DNA of 64,000 nt, from NCBI GenBank assembly GCA_001931875.2, contig MSJH02000807.1:352650-416649 (forward strand). The letters run 5' to 3'. The number at the start of each line of letters is the position of its first letter. Position 1 is the first letter of the stretch. Both the position numbers and the translations under genes were made by a program. The notes beneath the pieces were generated by a model that saw only the letters and a list, made by a program, of their open reading frames with translations, had not been told where the DNA came from and searched no databases. This document shows positions 35,354 to 47,821 of this stretch, one piece after another. This DNA is from Byssochlamys sp. IMV 00236 (taxonomy: Eukaryota; Ascomycota; Eurotiomycetes; Eurotiales; Thermoascaceae).

Positions 35354-38300
35354 AGTCCTTTGTCTTTTTTTCGAGATATCTTTTAGTCGCTCAATAGATG
35401 ACAGGTCTTCGCTTTGAGTTTTGCATGTTGTCACCTGTAATATGAAGCACTCCTGAGAGACGTAAGCGTATATTCGAATTTATCTCTTCCAGGTATCCGT
35501 GGCCACCTAACTCATCACGAAGCTATACCACCAAAAGTTCTCTGATGTGAGCTACAGTGCTGCCGTAAAATATGTGTACTCAAGCAATCATTGTCCAGAC
35601 TCCCAGTCCAGGAATCCCGATATATAGCCGTCCCAGATCAAAATGTTACGATAGCTTATTTCACCATGAGTGAATACGATCTCGTGTCTGTTAGTCAGTC
35701 TGTAACCCTTTCACACACCTCATAGCGCCATTATATTCCTCGATTCAAGTCCACCACGCCACTTAACTGAGCAGGTAATCATGCCAGTTTTCCTCACTCA
35801 CACGGACCGCCATGATACGTCCATATAAATCTGGGAGAAGAAGTATTTAATTCGATCCATATTCATTCCGCCGGACTGGATTTTCACTCTTCTGAATGGA
35901 ACATTTGATCTCCAGCTGGACTAATATCCAACAAGATGAGGTCAAGTTCTGGTTAATAATATTGCAAAAGAGCCCCGGTCTCGATACCTACTGCAAGTTT
36001 TGTGCACGGGCCACGAGACGAAACCGGGGTAAAGATCAGAAAGCAAGTCCAACTTGAAATAATCCTAAGATAAAAAGTGTATGTTAAAGGCATAATTTAT
36101 TACTGGTTTCATAGTCAAGTGCTAGGGTCTTTTTTTTTCTCTCTCTTTGTCTAAAACAGATTGTTCTGTCAATAATAATAAGAACAGATAATCTCGGAGA
36201 CTCCCTATTCTAGCTAGGGAGTTCCTGGAGGAGTTCCAGCGAGATCCACCCATGGTAGGAATAGGTAATAGTCTAAGCTAGCTAGCTAGCTAGATCATTC
36301 AAGCAACGAAGAATTAGGCAGCTTTAACCTGCTAAGAGACTAATATCCAATATTCAATCAAGGTCATATAATGGAATTTCAGGTACTCCGCGACTTCTTT
36401 ATCTTTCTCCGTGTAAACCATCTTGCCAGATACCTTTCAATTGAGCCCTTAAACAATTGATCTTCTTTTCTGATGCTCAGTAACTATCGATCTCAATAAT
36501 TCGAGGTTGTTGTGGAACTGAGGCGGTTTCAGAATACGAGAGACAACGCGGGGGCCACTAGCCGTTAAGGAGTCAAAGCGGAACGTTGGGGGAATTTGCA
36601 ATAATGGGACCTCTATTAACTATTATTCAACGAGCTAGCTGCCCTGCTCAAGTGACCACCAAGCATCTTGTGGTATGAAACCGGTAGTGTTCTGAATAGG
36701 TTGAATTCCAGCCATTGGCTGCCCTGCGCATAGTTACAATGTGCGACGTATAGGCGAATTCCAAATTCTCTTCAGGATGCAGTTACAATTACAAAGTATT
36801 CATGCAAGCGTAGTGAGGAAATGGAGCGGCCAGAACCAGCTCCAGATGCGAGCTAAACCGGGGCTCTCCTTATGCTACACCAGATCAACAGCAGGACCCG
36901 TTGAAATAGCGAATTTATGGGTCTTTCCCCAGTCGACTAGACACGTCATATGCAGTATAACCCTAAATGGAAACGTGAAATGCCGCTAGGAGTGGAAATA
37001 ACATCCTTCTACTAGAATGTATGATCATTGGAGGCCTTATTTCAGGTACAAGACCAGGATTAGAAAGGTCGTCACCATGGTTCGTTTGCGAGAAAGCTAA
37101 CAGTTGTTGGGTTCAGGATGGTCATCTCGGGATAGAATCAATACCAAATCATGTAACACGGAATTAGACAAGGTGCAACTTGAAGCATGGTCTTCATGTC
37201 CTTGGCGTAGTATCCATAATTACTGCCATCGGCCTTCTCAATATTATTAGAGTAGATCGTACGGGAAACGAATATCTCGTTTATAAACGTTTTTCTGGGT
37301 CCGTTGGACAGGAAATTAATGACGAGGAGCAAATAAGTGCAAAAGGCGTGACGTTTAGTAACTAACAGTGAGCTTAAGAGAGGAGCTACTATAACCACGG
37401 ATAAATAAAAGTTGACGCATACATCATGGAACAGTGTATGCAGATCCCACCGAAGCGGCTGAAATGGCCGAGATCTAGCAATTCTCTCCGCGTATCCCAG
37501 AGTAGATAGTTAAAATGGGATGGTCTGGACTCTGTAGTAAGATGCCAACGAAAAGGCGTTTGAGTTGTCCACTATTGAACTCAACTTGCGAGCCGAAAGT
37601 TAGCAAGGCTGGGCCTGGAAAACTTACGACGAAATGGTGAGGCTAAGTGATCCGAGAGCGAGGTCTCGGTCCAACCGTCCATATTAGTTTCCAAAAAAGT
37701 TCCGACGGAAGCGGCTGGCCTCTGCTCTGAGATGAGAGCGGGTTAACCCCTGCCGTCGTTCCTGATAATGTGGCCGTGGGTCGAACTCATGTATCTGAAG
37801 ATCGACGGAAAACTGTGCTGGGTCTTTCCGCAATTCAGGAGTCAATGTATGCCGTTAACTGCTCGAGCGATCCATTCCCCTCATATCTGCAGGCATCACA
37901 ATGGAGGGACTTTTGACTTCTTGATGCAACCGACGTGTGGGTTCACCGTGCAACACGCAGGAGAGCGAAAGCATTTGGCGAGGTGAAAAGAAATAATAAT
38001 AATAATGATAATTAATACTCCGTACACGGGATGCCCTAACAGATCCTTCCAGAAAACATGTGGAATCTCTCGCGACGCAGTGAAAGATATTAGCGTCGTC
38101 TTCTGACCCCTAGGCTGCCGAGTCGCAGACGCGATGGTCGTACAGGGTGCTAGCATCAAACTTGAACGTGCGTCTTGCGAGGAATATCATCCACAATCGG
38201 CGCAAATGCCGTTTAGAGCGTATAGCGGGCCCGCTTGAGGTTGCCCGATCGAAAAAGTCGGAAGACATGAAAGAACCGAAAAGTCAAAATAGCGGGCCAA

Positions 38301-41300
38301 GCTGAATAGGAAAAGAGTCGTCAATTGGGCATCCTTCGTACAAGCAATAGATGACGACCAACTGGCAGGATCTCATGCCCAACTCTATGAACAGAGTAGA
38401 ACAAATACACTCCCCATACGTGGGACGTCGAGATCGTATCACAGTAGTACGTCAACTTTGTGCAGACGCAGCCAGATTCCGTCTAGTTTAAACTTAGTAA
38501 ATCCCATGTCGCATAGATCCTTTCTTCGACCAATCTAGCATATACCTACAGGTCGGACGATTAGCTCGAAGTGTCCATATATTGTCCCAGAAGCTATGCA
38601 GAGTATTAGCCACTCGGTCAATAAAGTGAAAGGATTAAGATATTGAACAAGCCTCAGAGTTTGGAGCAGATTCGAGCAGAATGTTAGCAGATTTCACGTA
38701 ATGGATGGCATAAACAAAACAGACACTTCCGTTTGTATTATTAGCACGCGACTACACACACGGAGCGCAAACAGCCAACTAACTAGTATAACCGATGATA
38801 GTAATCAGTGCACAAAGCCTCGAGTTAGTGCCAAACTTGCCAGCAACCCATTTCAAGGGGCTGAAGCAGACACGGTGCAACCCAGGGCAAGAGGTCATTA
38901 TTAGGCTTTCTTGGCAGTCACGCCAAGGTGCTTGCCACATGAAGAGGGGTCTTGAATGGATATATTGGATATACGGGTATGGAGCGGAAGCAGGGGTAGG
39001 AATATTGGGGAAACGCATTGGATAAAGAGCGCAAGGCGCCGTCCGGTCGAGTTGCATTTGTTCGGACTAGGGTCTGCAGAAAGCGCATCGTGCAGCTGCC
39101 TCGGACATCCCGCGGATATGTTGGTTTGCGGTTCCTGGGGCTCTGGGACAATGAAGTATCCGTGACTGGCATGAATTAACTGGTCTGCCGGTGACGGCAG
39201 AAGCCGGTTCGGTTCGGGCATGCCCAACTGAAGGCCAACAACAGACAGACATACTAACCAAGCGTCCGAACAGTAGCGGTAAATGATCAGCCAACCGGGC
39301 ATCCCAAAGCCGAGACCCCTATAGACTATCCGTAGTATGAGCAAAGTGCCAGAAGCCCCTCATTTTAGACTCCTCCCGTGTATTTCCCAGTTATATTCCG
39401 TACTGTAGGGGCTTCTTTCCATGGCGGGGGTTCGATGTCATGTCTATCGCGATGATGCAACTTGTTCAACCGATCGGCGCACTAGTAACCGGAGTGTACC
39501 CGTATGGTATGTATAACTATTCATGTCCAGTATGTGCACGAGAATATTCGTTGCTATGACTGAATGTGCCACCAATATTAGCAGAAACTGAGAGTTTCCA
39601 GAGCTGCTGCTAGTTTCGGGACTTCGGCAGATAATATGTGCAAACAGCCGGTCATCTAGTTTCGCAGCGGCTGGATCAAGAGAAGTATAGATGATAAAGG
39701 CTAGACAGATCTTCTTTGCAGCCGCCACTTTTGACATCGACAGTATGCTGCGGCTATTTATACACGCCGTTATCCGAAACTCAGATCTAGAAGGGAATCC
39801 ATCCGCAGTTACAGAAGAGTCGCAATGCATTCTGTGCACGGCGCCGCGTGATGGCGAAGCACTATTCGTGATAGCGGTTGCAGCGTCATGACAGCTTCGT
39901 TTCCCTATGCATCCAACTTTGGAAATCGCGGGGCTGACTATTGAAATCTAACAAGGAAACAGCCAAAGATCTGCAACACGCTGCTACTTCGGTTGGCCGC
40001 GTGTCTGCACGTTGGTTCATTTCAAGTGCTCCGCGCGGCAGCTGAGGGCGTCTTAATAACGTTAAATTTTCGTGCGGGGATGGGGGAAGTGATATGCCCC
40101 TGAGAATAAATTCTGTTGAGGGGGTCTTATAGTGCACATCGTACTCTCATGGCTTAAGGAGGCCGATCCACAATATCAAATGGCCTAGTAGAGAGCCGGT
40201 TCTTCGGCTGCTAGGGCGCACATTCTTGCGTCGGGTAGAAATCATTCGAGACCAATAAAGGATTCGGGCGCTTAGTTCATTCCCGTGGGGAAAAGTAATT
40301 GCCATGAGCAGATCATAGTGAAATCATGAAATCGAAGCTCGGATCCCAGCATCGTGCGACTGTTTTACTTCCTTCTGACTGATTATGTGTCATGCTGTGT
40401 CAAAACAGCGAGGCGTTTCGAGGGGAAAGAGGTGAGATACATAGGCGCGACGACTGCCGCGAGAGCAAGTCGGGCGGAATGCATGATCTCAGCCTCAAGG
40501 GATTTGACACAAAGCGTATCGGCCACCAGCCAGGACTCGGGAGAAAAAGAAGAAGTGCACCTGCAATCTATGGGTTCGAGAATGAAACAGTCAAGCGACG
40601 GCCAACACCAAAACACCCCAAGAGGGAAGGAGACAAGCTGACTAGCATAAACCGCGGAGCGATATCGCCCCAGTAGGAGCAAGCAGCTTCCGAGATCATT
40701 ATCGAAAAGCGACTCAACGCTGTCAGCTTCGGGTATCAGGTTTAAAAAGCGATGTCGGAGTCAGCAGAGCGCCGTATTCAAAGGCGTAGTCGTTATTCGG
40801 ATCCTGTCGTCAAGAAGGGCGCGTGGGCAGGAGGGATCAGCGAGAGCATATGCGACACTTCCCCACGACAACAATGAATCTATCATGAGGACTGTCCGAG
40901 CATCGAGCCTCTTTCGACCCATCAAGAGAAGTGCGGAAGAAGTGAGAAGACGGATCACGGCATGAACTGTATATATAAAAGTTTTTGAAGTAGTTGCACA
41001 TTTTGGCAAGCGTCATGCCACAGTTGATGGTCGATATAGATTTTCACTGCAGGAAGGTAGATCGGGGCCTTGAGAAGTTGAGACTAGGCGGTGACACCGA
41101 TTTGACTGTACCCCAGGAAGGGAAACCAAGAATAAGATGTCGTTCGAAAGTGTTTTGTCGATCTCGATGGCATGATGGGAGCAGCAGGCAAAACCAATGT
41201 CAAAAAATAGGCTCTTCAAGACATGTCACTTTATAGGTGTAGGGTTCTGCCTTATACGTTCTCAGAGTAGTACGCGTGGTGGCTACACTGAGATCTAGGA

Positions 41301-43676
41301 CTAAAGATGTTTCACAAAGTTCCCACCTGCAAATCCGGGTCAATGGGAGATCGACACCGGTGCTAGTAGCCGTTGATGCTTCATCATTCGCACGTGGCGC
41401 TAACCTGGACCTTCATGCATATATGAATGCCAGGATATTATGATCCCTGCAGAAAGCAGCAGTCATAGCCAGAGGCGAAAAGGTAGGAAGAGCAACCGTT
41501 TGGATAATGCGGCCTGGTCCCAGAAGAGAATATCGCTTTCGAAATGAAGATCTGTCTGGTAGCGGCGGGATTGACCATGAAAATGCAACAGGGGTGTTGA
41601 TATCGGCCGAAAATTACGGCAACTGAGCAAAGGATGTTCACGAGCAGCTAAGCTGAAAGGTATCATGCAGTCACGATTATGACCTCGCATCGAAGGTTCC
41701 AGCAGTCGAAACGCGTTCTGGAGAACGAGGGCAGAAGCATGATATTGAGTGCCTGCCAGAGGCATCCGGCACGTGTCGAAACTTGACCTATTGAGCCCGT
41801 ATCGAGGGGGTCTGTATTACCCAAGAGATGACGACGGAAACTACCAAACACCATCGAAGATCGGATAAGTTGACGGAGGGTTCAATAGCATTTGGAGCTC
41901 AATAGTTCAATAGCCGGAACCAGATCAACTGATGTCAGTGATTGGGGTATTATCCAGCCTGTGGATCCCGGAGTATGGCTATTGCTGTTAAGGGGGCCGG
42001 AGAAACTTGTTCGCACAGGCATTTTCACGGGGTCGTCTGAGGATTCAGAACCCTGAAGCACTTCAAGGTTGAAGGGAATCATGATTTGACTTTGTAATAC
42101 GGAGGAAAGGATGGTAGGGCCACGATCTAGGGGACATTCGACTCCGCTATGGCCTAGAAATCACATACGGCTTGGAACCTTGCGCGCGGAATGGTTGCTC
42201 GGAATGGCCGATATTCCCTAGAGGTAATGATCCACCTTATCTGGAAAAAGCCAGTGGACAAAGATGTCGCTTTCGAGGGCACTCCTCCGACTGATTACTC
42301 GACCAGCTGAGCATGCACGGGTAACGGAACCTCCACAGGAGACCGAACAGAGAGCCGAAGCCGGAGGGCATGAGTCGTGTCTTTCACGATTAGCGACGCC
42401 GTGTTAGCTAGTGTGCGGTAAGCGACGCTGGGTCTGATTCCGTCAGGACATGCATCATAGATTATTATTGTCCAGATGATTCCGTGTCGGTTGGCCATTA
42501 CTAACGATCGGGCCAGACATGGAAAGACAGTTTATGCCATCAACGGAGAGATGATTGATCAGCATTGTCTACTTCTGCAAAGCCTCAGACCATGCGGGAG
42601 GAACAGAAGCGAAAAAAACAAAGACTAAAGTATAAAAGGCCAGCTGAATGACCAACGGGAGCCTTACCAGAGACTATCGACCATGAATGCATTTCGAATG
42701 GCCGCAGAGTGCTCTGGTGAACGTGAGATGAATGGCAAGCCGGGAAGATCCTAGAAAGCTTGAGGTCAAGGTCGGTTACCCTTCACTGTTCAGCAAGCTG
42801 CGCGTCGGGGAGGAACGGATGCCAAGCAGTTGAGCAATTATAATCTCTTTCCATTATTACTTCTCCTGTGAAAGGTGGGGTATTATTAGTCTCGCTGTGA
42901 TCGAACACGAAGTCGCGGTCGGAGGCTTTGGTCGAGCAAGCATTAGTGGAGGGAAGGTGTGACGCAATCTAGGAAAGCTAGATGAAGCACCAGACTGAAG
43001 AAGGATAGTTAAAGCAATAATACTCCAGGGCTTTTGAAAGCAGGAGAGAACCTGATAGGGGTTCCATAAAGAAGCTTCCTGATAATAATAATACGAGGGA
43101 CGACTAACTCAGGAGAGAATAGTTATTCATGTTGGTGTGGTTAGTTAGTTCGGTAGTCTAGTTATGTAAGCTAAGAGCCTTAGGCAAGTTCCGAGCAACT
43201 TTAAAATCACGTGGGAGAACAAGCCCTCGTTCTAGTCTATAAATAGAAAGGATAAGTGGGGTCCCCCATTGAAGCCAGCAGCCAATGAACGTATCTTGAT
43301 CCACGTGACTGATACCCCAGGCAACAAACACTGAGCCGCAGCAGGATCTGGACGTTTCCTGGAGAACGGGATCGGATCCACCGCGACAACCACAGTCGTT
43401 GGATCAGATCGACACGATTACCATACACTCGTTTATCCGATTGTTCCCTCCGTACTGGAGTGCCACTCGCTAGATCGTGCTTTCTATGGGAGTGCAGCTG
43501 TGTGTTGACGTTGCGGTCCCTGTTGATCGATCCAAGGCGCCTATCCAGGCAATCATTGATACCAATTCTTTCCCCCCTCATTCCACAAGTCCTGGACCCC
43601 GCAGTCTCTTTCTGATCGGGACAGGCAAGCCGTGTATCCTAGACTAAGGGATCAGAGGCCATCTGGGATACTCATC
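35354..43676. other. 8.3-kb gene desert between FAD monooxygenase and chs7
   Basis: Frames of 60-115 codons are scattered over both strands with no shared composition, no recognisable domains and no splice-supported joins. GC content looks close to normal rather than strongly AT-rich. Simple features are a GCTA tandem (36,277-36,294), an AAT tandem (37,991-38,006), and TACTCCGTAC at 38,016. The last part (about 43,200-43,676) is probably the chs7 promoter and leader, with TATAAATAG at 43,238 and a CACGTG at 43,208. Confidence 0.55.
43238..43246 (+). promoter_or_regulatory. Candidate TATA box for chs7
   Basis: TATAAATAG lies 431 bp before the chs7 start codon. A leader of about 400 bases would be needed, which is possible in filamentous fungi. 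A CACGTG palindrome sits 25 bases upstream. Confidence 0.3.
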
Positions 43677-44813
43677 ATGGGGTTCGGGAGCTTCGATGAC
43701 ATTTGTCGCAAGACACCTTTACCCCTCTGCTCTCTGGTAGGGGGGCCGTCGCTGGTGTCCGGGGAGACTGGAATACTGCCAACCTGCTATGCACGCAATA
43801 TCGAGGTTGCCAATACCATCATCTTCGAGGGCGCATCAGATTTTATGCATATCCTCGCCTTGATCATGACAGCTATTATGATTCTCCACGTGAGGTCTAA
43901 ATTCACTGCAGTCGGTAGGTTTCTCTGTCGATTATTCAGGAGGGCTGTGTTGAGTCTCTAAGTTCTAACATAAGACTCTGGTTGTTTATAGGTCGCAAGG
44001 AGATCATGACTTTCTTCTACATTTACATGGCGCTGACTATCTTCTCTCTCATCATTGATGCTGGGGTTGTCCCACCTGGCAGTGGACCATTCCCGTACTT
44101 CGCCGCCATCCAGATTGGTCTCGCATCCGCTCTATGTACAAGCCTGCTCGTTAACGGTTTCGTCGGGTTTCAACTGTATGAGGACGGTACAAAGCTTTCG
44201 GTGTGGCTGCTCAGGCTCAGCTCACTCGGCATGTTTGCGATCTCCTTCATAGTATCGCTCTTCACATTCCGGGGGATCGCTGGCCTTTCACCAAACAACA
44301 CCGTAGGTCTGTTTGTCGTGATGTATATTCTCAATGCAATCTCTCTGGTCATCTACCTAGTGATGCAGATTCTACTGGTTGTCAACACACTGGAGGACCG
44401 CTGGCCACTAGGGCATATTGCGGCGGGCATCTTCTTCTTCGTTGCCGGCCAGATTATCCTCTACGCGGTGGGCGAGACCATTTGTAACAAGGTACAACAC
44501 TATTTGGATGGACTCTTCTTTGCCACCTTCTGCAATCTTCTAGCAGTGATGATGGTCTACAAGGTATGTTTTGCCTGCAACCGTTTATCAGACCCGCCTC
44601 TTAAGTGAACCTGGAACTAATCTATGGCTGCAGTTCTGGGACTCTATCACCAAGGAGGATCTCGAGTTTTCTGTCGGAGTCAAGCCGAATAGCTGGGAAG
44701 TCAAGGAACTCCTGCCTGAAGAAGACCGCCGTACGACCATTTATCAGGACGCCGCTTCCGACTACGCCGGGAGCATGTTCCACCATCGCCAATCCACCTC
44801 CTACAACTACTGA
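43677..44813 (+). CDS. chs7: Chitin synthase export chaperone Chs7
   Basis: Three exons (43677-43914, 43992-44563, 44634-44813) give 329 aa, the usual Chs7 length. The protein opens MGFGSFDDICRKTPLPLCSLV and continues CYARNIEVANTIIFEGASDF, both hallmark Chs7 segments. About seven hydrophobic helices follow, including FVGFQLYEDGTKLSVWLLRL and the [44 protein letters not shown] region, conserved in the family. In yeast, Chs7 is an ER membrane protein needed for folding and exit of the class IV chitin synthase Chs3. The segment GGPSLVSGETGIL near residues 22-34 is a few residues longer than I recall for relatives. Both introns have canonical ends. Confidence 0.95.
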
Positions 44814-46686
44814 GACGCCTCTTATGATTTGTTATTATAACTATTTATTGTACTTAATATAGGTGTGCGACAACGTGCGCATGATACTTCAGTTGATGTA
44901 TATTTTTTTTTCCTGGGTATCTAATGCTGTGTCTTGGCTGTCTTGTGTCCTCCACGTCCACATATATCGTTATCTATTTGTAGCCCGTTGGGCTTTCCTA
45001 AGTTTCATGTCATATCTTGAGGAACAGCAGCACTGATGGTGAGGAGTTTGGGAACGCTGTAACTAGGATTTATGTTCTCCATCCAATTACAGCAAAAGAC
45101 ACACCCGCATAATTGTATAGTGAGTGATAGCTTTACTCGGTCTATTATGGCCGATAGCAGATTCAATCATATGTCTCTTAATGTACATGGCATACACACC
45201 GCTAGCGCAACAATCATGCAGAATCATCAAGAGTCCAGACTTCACCATCCCTGAACCAACAGCAGCATATCGCACCTCTCTATTGCATAAACCATCCCCA
45301 GCCCGATGCTGTGACACGAGTTCCCAACTATGCATTAGGCAGATAGTATGCACAAAGGGACTCGGCGCCGATCCGGTGGTGTGATCCCTCCTCTCTAGCT
45401 GCAGCAAGCAGCGCGCGTACTCGGCTAAATACGTAGCGTCGGAAGTTCGAACTTTGAAGATCAAAAGCCGACGCAATCGTTCCCAACATGTGATTAGGGT
45501 TATTCTTTCCTCTTTGGAATTATCCAGCAGATGAATGTATCGACCTATTATATTAGAGACTAGCAGTTGGGATAAGGGGTGGTTCATGTGAAATGGAGGG
45601 GGCGGGAGGGATATTGTTCCAGTCTTCAGATAAGATAGTGATGTTGGATATGTATTTATTATTCACTATCTATGCTAACGATCGATGTTTCTATGATATG
45701 TATCCTGGCTTGCAAGATTCCAAAATGGGCATTCTGCATGTGTATAAATTGGGATCAGTAGTGTTTTATTTTTCTTTATCGGAATCGCTGGAGTTATGGC
45801 TATACTGTTTTAAACATGGAGAGTGCTCGCTCTATGATGAGATCAGTGTTGCTTTGAGGAAATTTTTTATTCATTGGAGATAAATGTATGTACATCTACT
45901 AATTTAACGACCTTCTTTGTCGCTATTGTGTTTATAATTGTACTGTTGGATTATGGATTTACTTTGCATACCAATCTGGCTTGAGGCCTATTACGGTTAT
46001 TTATATTTATCTAGCGTAGTGATAAAGTGTGCACAAAACGGAGAAGGGTTATATTTCTAAAAGGTGACATTTGCGCGTCGTACATAGATTGACTTATCAG
46101 TTTATATTGAATGCAGAGTTCATTACGGTGGTTTCTGGACTCTCAATTGAATGTTTGCCCTGCAACAGCAGAGAGGAGTTATTAATGATATATGATCGCC
46201 TCTGCTGGAGACGTATACGGACTGTATTTGTAGATGTGAAAGAGCAGTTCTATGCCTATCTGTATTACAGGAGATGTTATGCGGAAAATATGCGTCTTCA
46301 ACTACTGAGAGAATACAGGCATCCGGTGCGAAGAATAGTCCATTACGAATACGGCCTACGGGGAATATTCCTCGTGTAGAGATCAAGTATGGGCGTAACG
46401 TTTTCTTTTCTTGCCATTCATAGAGATCAGGATTTAGCGTACAGAAGTCGGAGTAGTCTATCGAACAGGGCCTGCTTTTTGGTTCCCTGTCCAGCCCGAC
46501 TCCTTTGGGTTGCGGATATTTCCGTCGACATCCTTGAACCTTGCCACCAGCAGCAGCAGGAGGATCCGTTCCGCCCATGGGACTCGAAAAATTCCCTTTT
46601 ATGTCTCGGGTATCCTCCTTTGGTATCTCATAAGCCGTATCCGTCTCCTATGCCTTCCATCTTTTTTTTCGTTGTGAAAGAGCTGT
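44814..46686. other. Intergenic region, no gene seen
   Basis: About 1.9 kb between convergent genes. Longer frames at 45,087-45,587 (minus), 45,593-45,883 and 46,071-46,379 (plus) have skewed, non-conserved-looking composition and no family features. Much of 45,600-46,100 is AT-rich. Confidence 0.5.
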
Positions 46687-47282
46687 TTACGCAACGAGCT
46701 CAATGACACCACCGGCCTCCTTGATCTTGCGCTCAGCCTCACGGGAGACGTAGCGGGCCTTGACGACGAGAGGGATCTCGGGAAGACGACCCTTTCCGAG
46801 AAGCTTGGAGTATCCTAGGGCGAGGAGGTCGAGGACGAGAGCGCTGTCGGCCTTGGCGTTCTCACCGAGGTACTGGTCGCGAGTCTCCTGGGGGACGAGA
46901 GACCAGAGCTATTCCAAGTGTTAACATCTGATCCGGGATAATTTTTCTCATTGTTATTCGTCGGGTCCGTTTACCTTCTCGATGTTGATGGTAGGCTTCC
47001 ACTGGTGGTTGCGGAGAAGGTGGAAGCGTCTCATACCGACCTGTAAACCGTCAGTTTCTGTTGCTCCTCTTCATCTTCCGTTCCAATTCATCTTCTCTCT
47101 CTCTCTCAATCGCTCACCTTTCCGAAGTAACCGGGGTGGTACTTGTCGAGGTTAGTACGGTGGTGGTGCTGACCACCGGCCATACCACGACCTCCGGGGT
47201 GCTTGCGGTGCTTTCCAATACGACCGTGACCGGCCGAGACATGGCCACGGTGCTTCCGCGTCTTCGTAAGGCGAGTAGGCAT
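46687..47282 (-). CDS. rpl28: Cytosolic 60S ribosomal protein uL15 (L28/L27a)
   Basis: Three exons (47282-47118, 47040-46975, 46908-46687) give 150 aa, near the standard 149. The start [20 protein letters not shown] and the following [12 protein letters not shown] are the signature of eukaryotic uL15. The second exon ends in INIEK and the third ends [11 protein letters not shown]. It belongs to the 60S subunit near the peptidyl transferase region. The first intron is pyrimidine/purine-biased (GAGAGAG run). As in many fungal ribosomal protein genes, two introns interrupt a short coding sequence. No doubt about family. Confidence 0.97.
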
Positions 47283-47821
47283 GTTGACGGATGCCTTTGG
47301 CTGTTGGTTGTCGACGTTAAGGTGCTGGACAAGAAAATCACCGAGTAAGTGAGAGTTTTGGGTGTTGTGGTGTGGTTTCCTCGCTTAGATATCCACATCC
47401 GGCCTAGTGGAACTTACTGTCGAGCCCCCGGAATTTAAGGTTTCGTCTGGGGAGATGTGGGTCTGAGGTGGGTCTGGCAGCATGAAAAGCTTCAAGTCTG
47501 GACACTGCGTTGGTACTATATGGTATGGTATAGATTGAGATTAAATCGTATCCGTAACTTCAAAAGAGTACCTGCCTGCCTGCCTTGAATGTTTGCAAAT
47601 ATCAGGGGAAACAGGTAATTACGATATGTCATATACATACACAGTACGAGGAAAAAGTCTCCTGAGAAATACTATCGAGCGTTCCAGGATGTTCTTGCCA
47701 TCGATCTACTCATTAATTTTGGTATCATTACTCTAACTACCACTAATTGTACAGAGACCGCTAGGTCAATATGACATATGCCTGCTGCCATAGCAGATAT
47801 TCCCATTCAATCGGACGGATT
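47283..47821. other. Upstream region of uL15 and 3' flank of shg1
   Basis: About 540 bp without a gene. Expected to contain the strong ribosomal-protein promoter; no single element stands out. Confidence 0.5.

Noticed and set aside
45087..45587. 166-codon minus-strand frame
   Set aside because: Composition is not protein-like, no domain, and it lies in a convergent intergenic region of AT-rich DNA.
46071..46379. 102-codon plus-strand frame
   Set aside because: Its neighbour and antisense frames are equally open, and nothing in it resembles a known domain.
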